64,000 nucleotides of DNA. Source: DATJGR01 sp963735085. GTDB taxonomy: Bacteria; Pseudomonadota; Gammaproteobacteria; Pseudomonadales; Azotimanducaceae. The stretch covers positions 1,736,001 through 1,800,000 of the forward strand of contig CAVTJP010000005.1 in assembly GCA_963735085.1 (NCBI GenBank). Direction: 5' to 3'. Of this stretch, positions 26,084 to 34,706 are shown piece by piece; positions within the stretch are counted from its first letter, which is position 1, and every line of letters begins with the position of its first letter. Under the pieces are notes generated by a model that did not search any database, was not told the DNA's origin, and saw only the letters and a list, made by a program, of their open reading frames with translations. The position numbers were made by a program, and so were the translations under genes.

Positions 26084-26677
26084 ATGAAAGCGCGCAGGGC
26101 GCGCGTCGCGCGCGATACGCTCGAGACGCAAATCGAAGTCGCCGTCAATCTCGACGGTACGGGTGTGGCAACGCTGTCGAGCGGAATTCCGTTTCTGGAT
26201 CACATGCTCGACCAGATCGCACGCCATGGGTTGATCGATCTGACGGTCAAAGCAACGGGTGATCTGCAGATAGACCCACACCACACCGTCGAGGACATTG
26301 GCATCACGCTGGGTCAGGCGGTTGCACAGGCAGTCGGCGACAAGAAGGGCCTGACGCGCTACGGCCATGCGTACGTACCGCTCGACGAAGCGCTGTCGCG
26401 TGTCGTAATCGATTTCTCGGGGCGCCCGTCATTGCAATATCACGTACCGTTCACGCGTTCGCGCGTCGGCGAGTTCGACGTCGACCTGTGCCACGAGTTC
26501 TTTCAGGGTTTCGTGAATCACGCGATGGTGACGCTGCACGTCGACAACCTCCGCGGTGACAACAGTCACCATCAGGCGGAAACGCTCTTCAAGGCATTCG
26601 GCCGCGCGCTGCGGATGGCCGTGGCGCTCGATGCGCGCCTCGGCGACGCCACACCGTCGACGAAAGGCTCGCTGTAG
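26084..26677 (+). CDS. hisB: Imidazoleglycerol-phosphate dehydratase
   Basis: A 197-residue single-function HisB catalysing dehydration of imidazole glycerol phosphate in histidine synthesis. Metal-binding motifs are DPHHTVEDIGI (about 66-76), CHEFFQGFVNHAMVTLHV and NSHHQAETLFKAFGRAL, all intact. It lacks the N-terminal phosphatase domain of the enterobacterial fusion, as usual outside Enterobacterales. hisA follows after four bases. Confidence 0.96.
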   Translation: MKARRARVARDTLETQIEVAVNLDGTGVATLSSGIPFLDHMLDQIARHGLIDLTVKATGDLQIDPHHTVEDIGITLGQAVAQAVGDKKGLTRYGHAYVPLDEALSRVVIDFSGRPSLQYHVPFTRSRVGEFDVDLCHEFFQGFVNHAMVTLHVDNLRGDNSHHQAETLFKAFGRALRMAVALDARLGDATPSTKGSL

Positions 26678-26681
26678 CGCG

Positions 26682-27431
26682 ATGCTGGTCATCCCCGCGA
26701 TCGATATCAAAGATGGCCAATGCGTCCGGTTGCGACAGGGACGTATGGATGAAGTGACCGTGTTCGGTACCAACCCGGTGGCGATGGCGCGGCATTGGCT
26801 CGACGAGGGTTGCCGGCGGTTGCACCTCGTCGATCTCGATGGTGCTGTTGCCGGTGCGCCGCGCAATGCAGCGATCATTCGCGCGATCTGCGCGGCGGCC
26901 GGCGAGGTGCCCGTGCAGGTTGGCGGTGGTATACGTGAAATCGAGACGATCAAGGGCTACCTCGATACCGGTATCGATCAGGTGATCATCGGCACGCGCG
27001 CGGTGCGTGAACCGGCATTCCTGGCGGAAGCATGCGCGGCGTTTCCCGATCGAATTCTGTTGGGGCTCGATGCCCGTGACGGAATGATTGCAACCGACGG
27101 CTGGGAAACAACGACGACCGAACGGGCGGTGACGTTCGCCCAACGGGTTGGTCACCTGCCGCTCGCCGGCATTGTGTATACCGACATTGCGCGCGACGGG
27201 ATGGGCCGCGGGCTCAACATCGAAGCGACGATCGAAATGGCGGAGCAGTCGGGGGTCGCGGTGATTGCTTCAGGCGGCGTCAGAGATCTGGCTCACCTGC
27301 GTGAACTCGCACACGCGGCCGCGGCCAGCAGCAGCAACGTGTTGGGCGTGATCACAGGGCGGGCGCTGTACGAGGGGACGCTCGATCTGCGCTCAGCACA
27401 GGCGTTGTTGGTGGCGCCGATACAGCTGTGA
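26682..27431 (+). CDS. hisA: ProFAR isomerase HisA
   Basis: A 249-residue (beta-alpha)8 enzyme from ATG 26682. Catalytic Asp residues sit in IPAIDIKDGQCVRLRQG (Asp8) and GIVYTDIARDGMGRG, with phosphate-binding VQVGGGIR and VIASGGVRD loops. It isomerises the ProFAR aminoaldose in histidine synthesis. The usual hisH between hisB and hisA and hisF after it are not here. Its last 80 bp overlap the convergent polysaccharide deacetylase gene. Confidence 0.95.
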   Translation: MLVIPAIDIKDGQCVRLRQGRMDEVTVFGTNPVAMARHWLDEGCRRLHLVDLDGAVAGAPRNAAIIRAICAAAGEVPVQVGGGIREIETIKGYLDTGIDQVIIGTRAVREPAFLAEACAAFPDRILLGLDARDGMIATDGWETTTTERAVTFAQRVGHLPLAGIVYTDIARDGMGRGLNIEATIEMAEQSGVAVIASGGVRDLAHLRELAHAAAASSSNVLGVITGRALYEGTLDLRSAQALLVAPIQL

Positions 27432-28221
27432 GTCTCTCGACAAGGTCGACCAGGCGAACCTGAACCACGCCCCGCTCAGCCAAGGTCGGCAACGCGCGTT
27501 GCAGAAATTCCAGACTGATGTCGTATGGGTGCGCGATCAGCACCGCGTGGCCCTGGCGGCGCGCAATAACGATAGCCCGCTCGAACTCGGCGGCGATGTC
27601 GCGCGCGTCGGCAACGTGATCGAGGAAGACATCGCGACGCCCGGCCGGTATGCCGTTCTCGATTGCCACGCTGCGTGCGACGGTTTTCGGCGTTGTGCGG
27701 CTGTCCAGAAAGAACAATCCGTGTAAGCGCAGTTCCCGCATCAGCGACATCATCGCCGACCGCCGCGCTGTCAGCAGACTACCGGTGTGATTGTTGACGC
27801 CGATTGCTTGCGGCACGTCGGCGAGCGCGCGTTCGAATGCATCGGCGAGCTCGGTGGACGACATGGCGGCGGTCAATGTGCCGGGTTCCGTCGGCAGTTC
27901 GTGGCTCGCCTGCATCGGTTCGTGCAGGATCACGTCGGCACCGGTCGCGGCCGCGAGTTTGGCAAGCGCCGTCGTGTGCGGTGCGAATGGCAATATCGCC
28001 ACGGTGATAGGCCCCGGCAGCGCAATTGCGCTGCGCCCGCGAGTCAGGCTGTAGCCGAGATCGTCGATGATGACCGCCAGGACCGCTGCCACATGTTGCT
28101 CCGGTTTCGCCGAATACCCTGACACCGCGGATGTCGATGGCGCGGCGACCAGCGTTGTCGTGGTGAGCATGGCCGCGATGAACCACAGCACATGAGCAAT
28201 CCGATGTCGTCGATCAGCCAT
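27352..28221 (-). CDS. Divergent polysaccharide deacetylase (YibQ-like)
   Basis: A 289-residue exported protein with a signal peptide (about 1-27), then the divergent polysaccharide deacetylase domain: AVIIDDLGYSLTRGRSAIALPGPITVAILPFAP, DVILHEPMQ, GVNNHTGS, GLFFLDSRTTPKT and DVFLDHV. The acidic/His positions keep the metal-binding layout of the family. The C-terminal tail (about 25 residues) runs antisense into hisA. It overlaps the Ctp protease stop/start by eight bases and is the last gene of the gpmI-envC-ctp run, the conserved order in gammaproteobacteria. Confidence 0.9.
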   Translation of the reverse strand: MADRRHRIAHVLWFIAAMLTTTTLVAAPSTSAVSGYSAKPEQHVAAVLAVIIDDLGYSLTRGRSAIALPGPITVAILPFAPHTTALAKLAAATGADVILHEPMQASHELPTEPGTLTAAMSSTELADAFERALADVPQAIGVNNHTGSLLTARRSAMMSLMRELRLHGLFFLDSRTTPKTVARSVAIENGIPAGRRDVFLDHVADARDIAAEFERAIVIARRQGHAVLIAHPYDISLEFLQRALPTLAERGVVQVRLVDLVERLTAVSAPPTTPVLSADRASPRTAPAL

Positions 28222-29392
28222 GCTGTGCCAGCTTCAATTGGCGTAGGGCTTCGGCAAGCAGCGCCGCGCGGTCCGCGTGGCGGGTGCTGTCTGCATCGAT
28301 GACCACATCCGGATCAATACCCTTGGATTGGATCGAACGACCGTTTGGCGTGTAATACAGCGCCGTTGTCAATTTCAATGCGCGATCGTGATCGAGCGGT
28401 AGCACGGCCTGCACGGAGCCTTTTCCGAAGCTCCTCGAACCGAGTATGAGTGCACGCTTGTGATCCTGCAGCGCGCCCGCGACGATCTCCGACGCAGATG
28501 CGGACCCTTTGTTGACCAGAACGATTAGCGGCGCGCCGTCGAGCAGGTCACCGTCGGTGGCGACAAAGCGCAGATCGGATGAACGAGTACGCCCATGGGT
28601 GTAGACAATCAGACCATCTGCTCTCGTCAGGAATGCGTCAGCCACGATGACCGAAGCCTGCAATACACCGCCCGGATTGTTGCGCAGATCGAGCACCAGG
28701 CCTTTCAGATGTGAGCCATGGCCGGTCTGCAACGCTTTCAGCGCTTTGACAAACTCGGCTCCGGTACCGGTCTGGAACTGCGAGATGCGCGCGTATCCGT
28801 AGTCGGGCTCGAGGTATCGGGTGCGCACGCTTGCGACATTGATTTCGGCACGGTGCAACGTGAATTCGAGGTCGTCGTTGTCGCGATGCACCGTTACGCG
28901 GACTTCCGTGCCGCGTTTGCCGCGCAACGCGTCATTGACCTGATCCAGTGTACGACCGAGTAGCGGCGTGTCATCGATCCGGATCAACTCGTCGCCGGGA
29001 TAAATACCGGCGCGTTGCGCGGGCGTGTCGTCGACGGGTGCGATGACCTTGAATGTGCCTGCGTCGAATGCCAGTTCGATGCCGACACCGCCGAAATGCC
29101 CCGTGGTCTGTTCGGTCAGTTTCGTCAGCGCGCCAGCATCGAGGAACACGGAATGCTCATCGAGTGAACTCATGACGCCGTGGATGCCGTCGGTGATCAA
29201 TGCGTCGGAGGTCTTTGCTTCAACGTAGTTGTCGCGAACCTCATTGACGACTTCAGCGAACGTACGGAGGTCCGGTTCGATCGCCGATTTGGGATGTTCG
29301 AACAGCGGGCGCACCGTAATGCCGATCAGCACCCCGATGACCGCGCCGAATGCGACCAGCGCCAATCGGTGTCGGGGTGTTGATGCGTCCAT
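28214..29392 (-). CDS. Carboxyl-terminal processing protease (S41)
   Basis: A 392-residue protease; ATG 29392 (MDASTPRH) is chosen because it lies just after envC and leads into a membrane anchor (LALVAFGAVIGVLIGITV). It has an N-terminal cap, then a PDZ domain (FGGVGIELAF, PAQRAGIYPGDELIRID), and the S41 core with catalytic Ser in VNKGSASASEIVAG and Lys in SRSFGKGSVQ. It acts in the periplasm on tail-tagged or envelope proteins. It is coupled to envC upstream and the deacetylase downstream. Confidence 0.93.
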   Translation of the reverse strand: MDASTPRHRLALVAFGAVIGVLIGITVRPLFEHPKSAIEPDLRTFAEVVNEVRDNYVEAKTSDALITDGIHGVMSSLDEHSVFLDAGALTKLTEQTTGHFGGVGIELAFDAGTFKVIAPVDDTPAQRAGIYPGDELIRIDDTPLLGRTLDQVNDALRGKRGTEVRVTVHRDNDDLEFTLHRAEINVASVRTRYLEPDYGYARISQFQTGTGAEFVKALKALQTGHGSHLKGLVLDLRNNPGGVLQASVIVADAFLTRADGLIVYTHGRTRSSDLRFVATDGDLLDGAPLIVLVNKGSASASEIVAGALQDHKRALILGSRSFGKGSVQAVLPLDHDRALKLTTALYYTPNGRSIQSKGIDPDVVIDADSTRHADRAALLAEALRQLKLAQHG

Positions 29393-29429
29393 CTGGGTGG
29401 CGTCTCCGCGAGTTGCGCTGTTTGCGGCG

Positions 29430-30575
29430 TCAGCGACGCGACAGCCATGCGAGCGGATCGATTGCAGCGCCCTTGGCACGAATCTCGAAATACAGGCCGC
29501 TTTCGGATTGGCCACCGCTGCGTCCGGTGGTCGCAATCGTTTCACCCGCCTTGACCCGATCGCCAACGCGCTTGTACAGGACGTCCGAGTGCGCATAGAG
29601 GCTCATGTAGCCGCTGCCGTGATCGATGATCGTCAGCAGGCCGAAGCCGCGCAACCAATCGGAGAATGCGACCTGACCGCTGTGCACTGCCGTCACAGGT
29701 GTCCCTTCGGCGGCATCGATGAAGATTCCCTGCCACTTCAGCAGACCACCGGCACGAAACTCGCCGAATCGGTGCGCGAGTTTGCCCTCCGTTGGCCACG
29801 GCAGCTTGCCTTTTGCGCGCGCGAACGTCGTGGCCTCGAGGCGCTCTTTCGCACGGCGCTGAAGTTCGGCGACCAGCGCGGCGAGACGTTTGCGATCCTC
29901 GCTGAGGCGCGACTTTTCCTGAGACTTGCCTTCGATCTGCGTGTTCAACGCTACCAGCAGGCGTTCGCGCGCATCGCGCTTCGTGCGCAACTCCGTGCGT
30001 TCTCCGTCCAGATCGCGTTCTTGCGCAGCCAGTTCCTGCTCGCGCGCGTGGGTGGCAGCCGTATTGGCATCAATTGCGGCGAGCGTTTTCTGATACGCCT
30101 CCAGGGCTTCGGTGCGCGCGCTGGAGAAATAGCGGTGGTAACGAATCATCCGATCGAATTGATCGGGGCTCTGCTGATTCAGCAGCAGCTTCAGAAAGTC
30201 TTCGCCGGATAAGCGATACGCCGCCGCGAGATGGCTGGCGATCAGCTTGGCTTGTGCGTCGCGCTGTTCGTTGAGCGCGTCCTGCTGGGTTTTCAGTTCC
30301 GTAAGCGAGGCGGCGATTCGCTTCAGTTCATCTTCGATCCGGCGGATCTGGCTGCTGGTCGAAGCAATCGATTGATCTGTGTCGCGCAACTCCTTCTGCA
30401 GATCGCGCTGTCGTCGAGTTGCGTCGGAGAACCACGCGTCGAGGTCGTTGAGCCGCCGGGTGATGCCGCTGATATCGCGCTGCGCTTTCGAAATATCTTC
30501 CGCAGCGCTGGTTGATAGCGCCGACACCGCGATCCAGGTCGCGCTCAGCCAAGCGAACCGCTTGCGGCACTGCAT
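29430..30575 (-). CDS. envC: Murein hydrolase activator EnvC
   Basis: A 381-residue exported protein with a signal peptide (1-25), a long coiled coil (about 28-245), and a C-terminal LytM/M23 domain (HRFGEFRAGGLLKWQGIFIDAAEGTPV, LYAHSD). The domain is degenerate: the active HxH motif is YAHSD and the usual Asp ligand region is altered, as in EnvC proteins that activate amidases rather than cut peptidoglycan themselves. It works at the division septum. It lies between gpmI and the Ctp protease. Confidence 0.93.
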   Translation of the reverse strand: MQCRKRFAWLSATWIAVSALSTSAAEDISKAQRDISGITRRLNDLDAWFSDATRRQRDLQKELRDTDQSIASTSSQIRRIEDELKRIAASLTELKTQQDALNEQRDAQAKLIASHLAAAYRLSGEDFLKLLLNQQSPDQFDRMIRYHRYFSSARTEALEAYQKTLAAIDANTAATHAREQELAAQERDLDGERTELRTKRDARERLLVALNTQIEGKSQEKSRLSEDRKRLAALVAELQRRAKERLEATTFARAKGKLPWPTEGKLAHRFGEFRAGGLLKWQGIFIDAAEGTPVTAVHSGQVAFSDWLRGFGLLTIIDHGSGYMSLYAHSDVLYKRVGDRVKAGETIATTGRSGGQSESGLYFEIRAKGAAIDPLAWLSRR

Positions 30576-30586
30576 GCGTCTGGATG

Positions 30587-32152
30587 CTACGCGCTGCGGC
30601 GCGTGGACGTGGACTGATCGATGAGCGATCGTCCGGTCATCTCCTTTGGCACCGGCAACTGCATTAGTGTCAACAGCGTCGGCGCGACGTCGGCCAGCGT
30701 TCCGCCGTTACGAAGATGCAGCGTGCGGTTACCGACATAGACCAACGGCACAGGCTCGCACGTGTGGGCGGTATGCGGCTGTCCGGTCGCTTTGTCTGAC
30801 ATCTGTTCGACATTGCCGTGGTCCGCGGTGATCAGGCATTCGGCATTGGTCTCGCGCACTGCAGCGACGATTCGACCGAGACAGGCATCGAGCGCTTCAA
30901 CTGCCTGCACGGCGGCGTCGAACATGCCGGTATGGCCGACCATATCGGCGTTGGCGAAGTTGCAGATGATTGCGTCGTAGTGCCGGCAGCGAATTGCCTC
31001 GATGAGCCTGTCGGTCACCTCGGGTGCGCTCATCTGCGGCTGTAGGTCATAGGTCGCGACCCGCGGTGACGGAATCAGCACACGATCCTCGCCGGCATAC
31101 GGTGTTTCACGACCGCCGCTGAAGAAAAACGTGACATGCGCATACTTTTCGGTTTCAGCGATGCGCAGCTGAGTGCGCCCCAGACGCTCGAGGTATTCAC
31201 CGAATGTGTTGGTGAGATTTTCCGGCTCGAACGCGCAGGGTACGTCGATATCGTCGGCGTAGCGTGTCAGCGTCACGAACGCTGACGGTTTGATTCGGGT
31301 GTGCCGGGCGAATCCGGAGAAATCGTCGGCGATGAATGCGCGGCTCAGTTCGCGGGCCCGATCGGCGCGGAAGTTCATGAATATGATTGAGTCGCCGTCT
31401 TCGATACGAATCGGAGAATCCTCCGCCGAATGCACTGAGGTCGGTTGCACGAACTCGTCGCTCTCGCCGCGTTGATAGGCGGCCGCCAGCGCGGCCTGCG
31501 CATCGTTGGCATGAAACGGTGCTTGGCCGTGAACGAGCAGGTTGTAGGCACGTTCGACCCGATCCCAGCGCTGGTCCCGGTCCATCGCAAAGTAGCGCCC
31601 GACAATCGACGCCGTGCGACCGACGCCCAGTTTTGCGAATTCGGCATCCGCGCGCGCGAGCGATGCTGCAGCACTCTTCGGCGGCGTGTCACGACCGTCG
31701 AGAAACGCGTGCAGATAGACCTTCGTAACGCCTCGTGCAGCGGCGTGGGCGATCAACGCAAAGATGTGGTCTTCATGACTGTGGACGCCGCCAGGCGACA
31801 GCAACCCGAGCACGTGCAGCGCGCTGTCCTTTGCTGCGTCGATGGCGCGGTTGATGACGGCGTTGGCGGCAAACTCCGCTGTCTCGATTGCGCGGCTGAT
31901 GCGCGTGAGATCCTGATACACGACGCGGCCGGCACCGAGGTTCATATGGCCCACCTCGGAATTTCCCATCTGACCCGATGGCAGGCCGACATCCTGGCCG
32001 GAACCGGATATCAACGTGTGCGGTGCGTCGGCCCACAGCGCGTCCCACGTCGGCGTGGTGGCGGCGACGATGGCATTGCCTTCGACGTTCGGACTGTAGC
32101 CGAAACCATCCAACACGATGAGCAGACCGGTGCGGCGGGGTGTGTCTGACAT
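30587..32152 (-). CDS. gpmI: 2,3-BPG-independent phosphoglycerate mutase
   Basis: A 521-residue manganese-dependent glycolytic enzyme (alkaline-phosphatase superfamily) interconverting 3- and 2-phosphoglycerate. VLDGFGYS begins the phosphatase domain. The phosphoserine nucleophile lies in GNSEVGHMNLGAGR (about 62-75), the transferase insertion has HSHEDHIFAL-like GVHSHEDHIFAL, and metal ligands appear in NFANADMVGHTG and ITADHGNVEQM. Length is standard. It is the first gene of the gpmI-envC-ctp-deacetylase operon and diverges from the rhodanese gene. Confidence 0.96.
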   Translation of the reverse strand: MSDTPRRTGLLIVLDGFGYSPNVEGNAIVAATTPTWDALWADAPHTLISGSGQDVGLPSGQMGNSEVGHMNLGAGRVVYQDLTRISRAIETAEFAANAVINRAIDAAKDSALHVLGLLSPGGVHSHEDHIFALIAHAAARGVTKVYLHAFLDGRDTPPKSAAASLARADAEFAKLGVGRTASIVGRYFAMDRDQRWDRVERAYNLLVHGQAPFHANDAQAALAAAYQRGESDEFVQPTSVHSAEDSPIRIEDGDSIIFMNFRADRARELSRAFIADDFSGFARHTRIKPSAFVTLTRYADDIDVPCAFEPENLTNTFGEYLERLGRTQLRIAETEKYAHVTFFFSGGRETPYAGEDRVLIPSPRVATYDLQPQMSAPEVTDRLIEAIRCRHYDAIICNFANADMVGHTGMFDAAVQAVEALDACLGRIVAAVRETNAECLITADHGNVEQMSDKATGQPHTAHTCEPVPLVYVGNRTLHLRNGGTLADVAPTLLTLMQLPVPKEMTGRSLIDQSTSTRRSA

Positions 32153-32234
32153 GGGGCAAAAAACCTCGGCGCGCGGGAAGCGCGCATTCTAATCAGTTTG
32201 ACCACCAGCGAACACCGCGGCCGTGGCAGCTGTG

Positions 32235-32240
32235 TATAAT
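32235..32240 (+). promoter_or_regulatory. -10 element TATAAT before the rhodanese gene
   Basis: A perfect TATAAT followed by the GC-rich discriminator GCGCGCCG, about 50 bp before the rhodanese ATG. The -35 is not clear. Confidence 0.45.
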
Positions 32241-32288
32241 GCGCGCCGTTTCCCATACCGCGCCCGATACAGCGCCTTCAGGTTTTCG

Positions 32289-32705
32289 ATGGCCCAGCTG
32301 CTTGAATTCATTCAACATCATCCGGTCCTCGTCGGGATTTTCGCCGTCCTCCTCGCACTGTTCATCCGCAATGAGACCCAACGGGGCGGAAAAGGGGTGA
32401 GCCCGCAGGAACTGGTGAACCTGGTCAACCGCGAGGGCGCGGTGGTGATCGACGTGCGCGATTCGAAAGAGTTCGCGGCCGGTCACATAGTCGATGCGGT
32501 GAACGTTCCGCACACGGCACTTGCGGGCCGCATGCCCGAACTCGAGAAATTCAAGGAACGGCCGGTGACGATCGTCTGCAAGATGGGCCAGCACGCCGGT
32601 GCGGCCGGCGCGGTGTTGCGCAAAGCCGGCTTCGCGTCGGTGTCACGGTTGAGCGGCGGCATGACGGAATGGCGCAACCAGAATCTGCCGGTTGTGAAGG
32701 GTTGA
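32289..32705 (+). CDS. yibN: Membrane-anchored rhodanese (YibN-like)
   Basis: A 138-residue protein from ATG 32289, with an N-terminal membrane segment (HHPVLVGIFAVLLALFI) and a single rhodanese domain: VVIDVRDSKEFAAGHIVDAVNVP, then the active-site loop CKMGQHAGAAG with catalytic Cys, and LSGGMTEWRNQNLPV. It probably transfers sulfane sulfur or binds at the inner membrane. The gene precedes secB as in many gammaproteobacteria, but the usual grxC between them is missing. Confidence 0.9.
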   Translation: MAQLLEFIQHHPVLVGIFAVLLALFIRNETQRGGKGVSPQELVNLVNREGAVVIDVRDSKEFAAGHIVDAVNVPHTALAGRMPELEKFKERPVTIVCKMGQHAGAAGAVLRKAGFASVSRLSGGMTEWRNQNLPVVKG

Positions 32706-32715
32706 TGCTTAGTCG

Positions 32716-33168
32716 ATGAGCACGTCACCCGCAGAGTTCGCGCTCGAACGAATCTACGTCAAGGACCTGTCATTCGAGTCACCACGGGCGCCGGAGGTTT
32801 TCCGCGAGCCATGGCAACCGCAAGTGGAACTCGAGATAAACACCCGCACCAGCGCGCTGATCGAAGAGCGATTCGAAGTCGTCTTGACGGTGACTGTAAA
32901 CGCGACGTCGAGCGCGGGTCAGACACAAATGATCGTTGAAGTTCAACAGGCGGGCGTGTTCCGCATTCGTGGCCTCGCGGAGGAGCGGCTGCGTCGGGTT
33001 CTCGCGACCCAATGCCCCAGCATATTGTTCCCTTATGTCCGCGAGACGATTGACAGTCTCGTCATCAAAGGCGGCTTTCCGCCATTGATGCTGGCGCCGG
33101 TGAATTTCGACGCAATGTTCGAAGAAGCCGTGAAGCGTGGCAACGACCCCGCACAGGTTCAGCACTGA
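32716..33168 (+). CDS. secB: Protein-export chaperone SecB
   Basis: A 150-residue SecB with the family core FALERIYVKDLSFESPRAPEVF, WQPQVELEINT, VVLTVTVNA, QAGVFRIRGL, and LFPYVRETIDSLVIKGGFPPLMLAPVNFDAMF. It keeps export-competent precursors unfolded and hands them to SecA. It follows yibN by ten bases, so is co-transcribed. Nothing unusual apart from the absent grxC neighbour. Confidence 0.95.
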   Translation: MSTSPAEFALERIYVKDLSFESPRAPEVFREPWQPQVELEINTRTSALIEERFEVVLTVTVNATSSAGQTQMIVEVQQAGVFRIRGLAEERLRRVLATQCPSILFPYVRETIDSLVIKGGFPPLMLAPVNFDAMFEEAVKRGNDPAQVQH

Positions 33169-33207
33169 ATTGTTCATAGCGCCGAGCGCAGCAGCGCCGC
33201 GCATGCG

Positions 33208-33672
33208 CTAGCTCGCACCGACGTAGCGAAGTTGCCGCCACGCCTCGTAAACCACCACGGCGACTGCGTTGGACAGATTCAGGCTGCGCGACTGCGGACG
33301 CATCGGAATGCGGATGCGCATATCGACCGGAAACCGCTCCAGTAGCGGCGTCGGCAGGCCGCGGGTTTCCGGTCCGAACAACAACGCATCGTCGCGACTG
33401 AAGCGTACATCGGCGAAGCTTCGCGTTGCTTTGGTCGTAAGCGCCCAGACGTGCGGCGCGGAGAGCGATGCGAGCGCGGTATCCAAGTCCCGGTGGACTA
33501 AGACGTTCGACCAATCACCATAATCGAGTCCAGCGCGGCGCAGCTTTGCGTCGTGGAGGGTGAATCCGAGCGGTTCGACCAGATGCAACCGCGCACCTGA
33601 ATTGACGCACAACCGCATGATGTTGCCGGTGTTGGGCGGGATCTCCGGTTGATACAGAATGACGTCGATCAT
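33208..33672 (-). CDS. trmL: tRNA (cytidine/uridine-2'-O)-methyltransferase TrmL
   Basis: A 154-residue SPOUT methyltransferase acting on the wobble position of tRNA-Leu. YQPEIPPNTGNIMRLC at the N-terminus contains the catalytic Asn/Arg region. The trefoil-knot SAM site is LLFGPETRGLP, IRIPM and SRSLNLSNAVAVVVYEAWRQ. Length and motifs are typical. It is convergent with secB and divergent from the LLM gene. Confidence 0.95.
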   Translation of the reverse strand: MIDVILYQPEIPPNTGNIMRLCVNSGARLHLVEPLGFTLHDAKLRRAGLDYGDWSNVLVHRDLDTALASLSAPHVWALTTKATRSFADVRFSRDDALLFGPETRGLPTPLLERFPVDMRIRIPMRPQSRSLNLSNAVAVVVYEAWRQLRYVGAS

Positions 33673-33775
33673 CGAGGGTGCCTTTCGTTGCGGCGTTCAA
33701 TCTTGCCAGCGGAACCTTGCGCCGACCACGCGTGTCTGTTTCGATGCGCTGTCCGCCAAACGATGAGAGTTCGCA

Positions 33776-34630
33776 ATGAAATTCGGTCTGATTCCAGTGA
33801 ATATCGGTGTCGAGAATGCGCAACAGATGGTTGGTCTTGCGCAGGTTGCTGAGTCGGTCGGTTTCGAGTCGGTGTGGACGTTCGAACACGTGATCGTGCC
33901 GGTCGACTACAAATCGAAGTATCCGTACAGCCCCAACGGCAAGATGGGTGCCACGCCGGAAACGAATTTCTTCGATCCGTTGATCGCGCTGACCGCGATT
34001 GCGGCGCAGACCAAAACGATTCGGCTCGGTACCGGCGTAAACATCCTGTCGCAAACCAGCCCGCTGTTGCTTGCAAAGCAGGCAGCGAGCCTCGATGTGG
34101 TTTCCAACGGACGTTTCATGCTCGGCGTCGGCATTGGCTGGTTGCAGGAAGAGTTCGTGGCGATGGGTACGCCGTTTGAGCGTCGTGGCGCACGTTTCGA
34201 TGACTACGTGGTTGCCATGAAGAAGGTGTGGTCCGGGGAGGTTGTTGAACACGCCAGCGAGTTTCTCGATTGGCATGGTTTCAAGAGCTACCCGGTGCCG
34301 GTGCAGCGGCCGCACGTGCCGGTGATCATCGGCGGCGCCAAGGGCAAGATTTATGAACGCATCGCCAAGGTCGGCGACGGATGGTTCGCGCCAGTCGCCG
34401 ATCCTGAGGAACTGGGCAAAGCGCTGGCGCAGTTGCGATCGGTTTGCGAGAGGCTCGGCCGCAACTACGATGAGATCGAGATTACGACCATGTGGAGCCC
34501 GCAGGCCGGCCCCGACTCGATCAAACGGCTCGAGGATATCGGCGTGGTTCGTGTTACGACGTTCGCGGACCCGAGCGATGCAGTCAATTCGATCAAACGT
34601 CTCGGCGATGAGGTGATCGCAAAGCTCTGA
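33776..34630 (+). CDS. LLM class F420-dependent oxidoreductase 2
   Basis: A 284-residue luciferase-like protein. The family features are IGVENAQQMVGLAQVAESVGFESVWTFEHVIVP, TKTIRLGTGVNILSQTSPLLLAKQAASLDVVSNGRFMLGVGIGWL and PVIIGGAKGKIYERIAKVGDGWF. This matches the subgroup often annotated as F420-dependent. It differs from LLM 1 at 14240 and lies outside the island among core genes. Substrate and cofactor are not established from sequence. Confidence 0.85.
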   Translation: MKFGLIPVNIGVENAQQMVGLAQVAESVGFESVWTFEHVIVPVDYKSKYPYSPNGKMGATPETNFFDPLIALTAIAAQTKTIRLGTGVNILSQTSPLLLAKQAASLDVVSNGRFMLGVGIGWLQEEFVAMGTPFERRGARFDDYVVAMKKVWSGEVVEHASEFLDWHGFKSYPVPVQRPHVPVIIGGAKGKIYERIAKVGDGWFAPVADPEELGKALAQLRSVCERLGRNYDEIEITTMWSPQAGPDSIKRLEDIGVVRVTTFADPSDAVNSIKRLGDEVIAKL

Positions 34631-34706
34631 CTGAGCGGCGGTCTATCCAATCGCACGGGAAACGCCGGTGCGTGATCGCCATTCACGAACGCGTTGATTG
34701 GAGCCG

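Noticed and set aside
29229..30212. A 327-codon open frame antisense to envC/ctp
   Set aside because: It spans two real genes on the other strand and includes their junction; no domain is seen.
32198..32240. TTGACC as the -35 partner of TATAAT before yibN
   Set aside because: The spacing is 31 bp, too long for a sigma-70 promoter.
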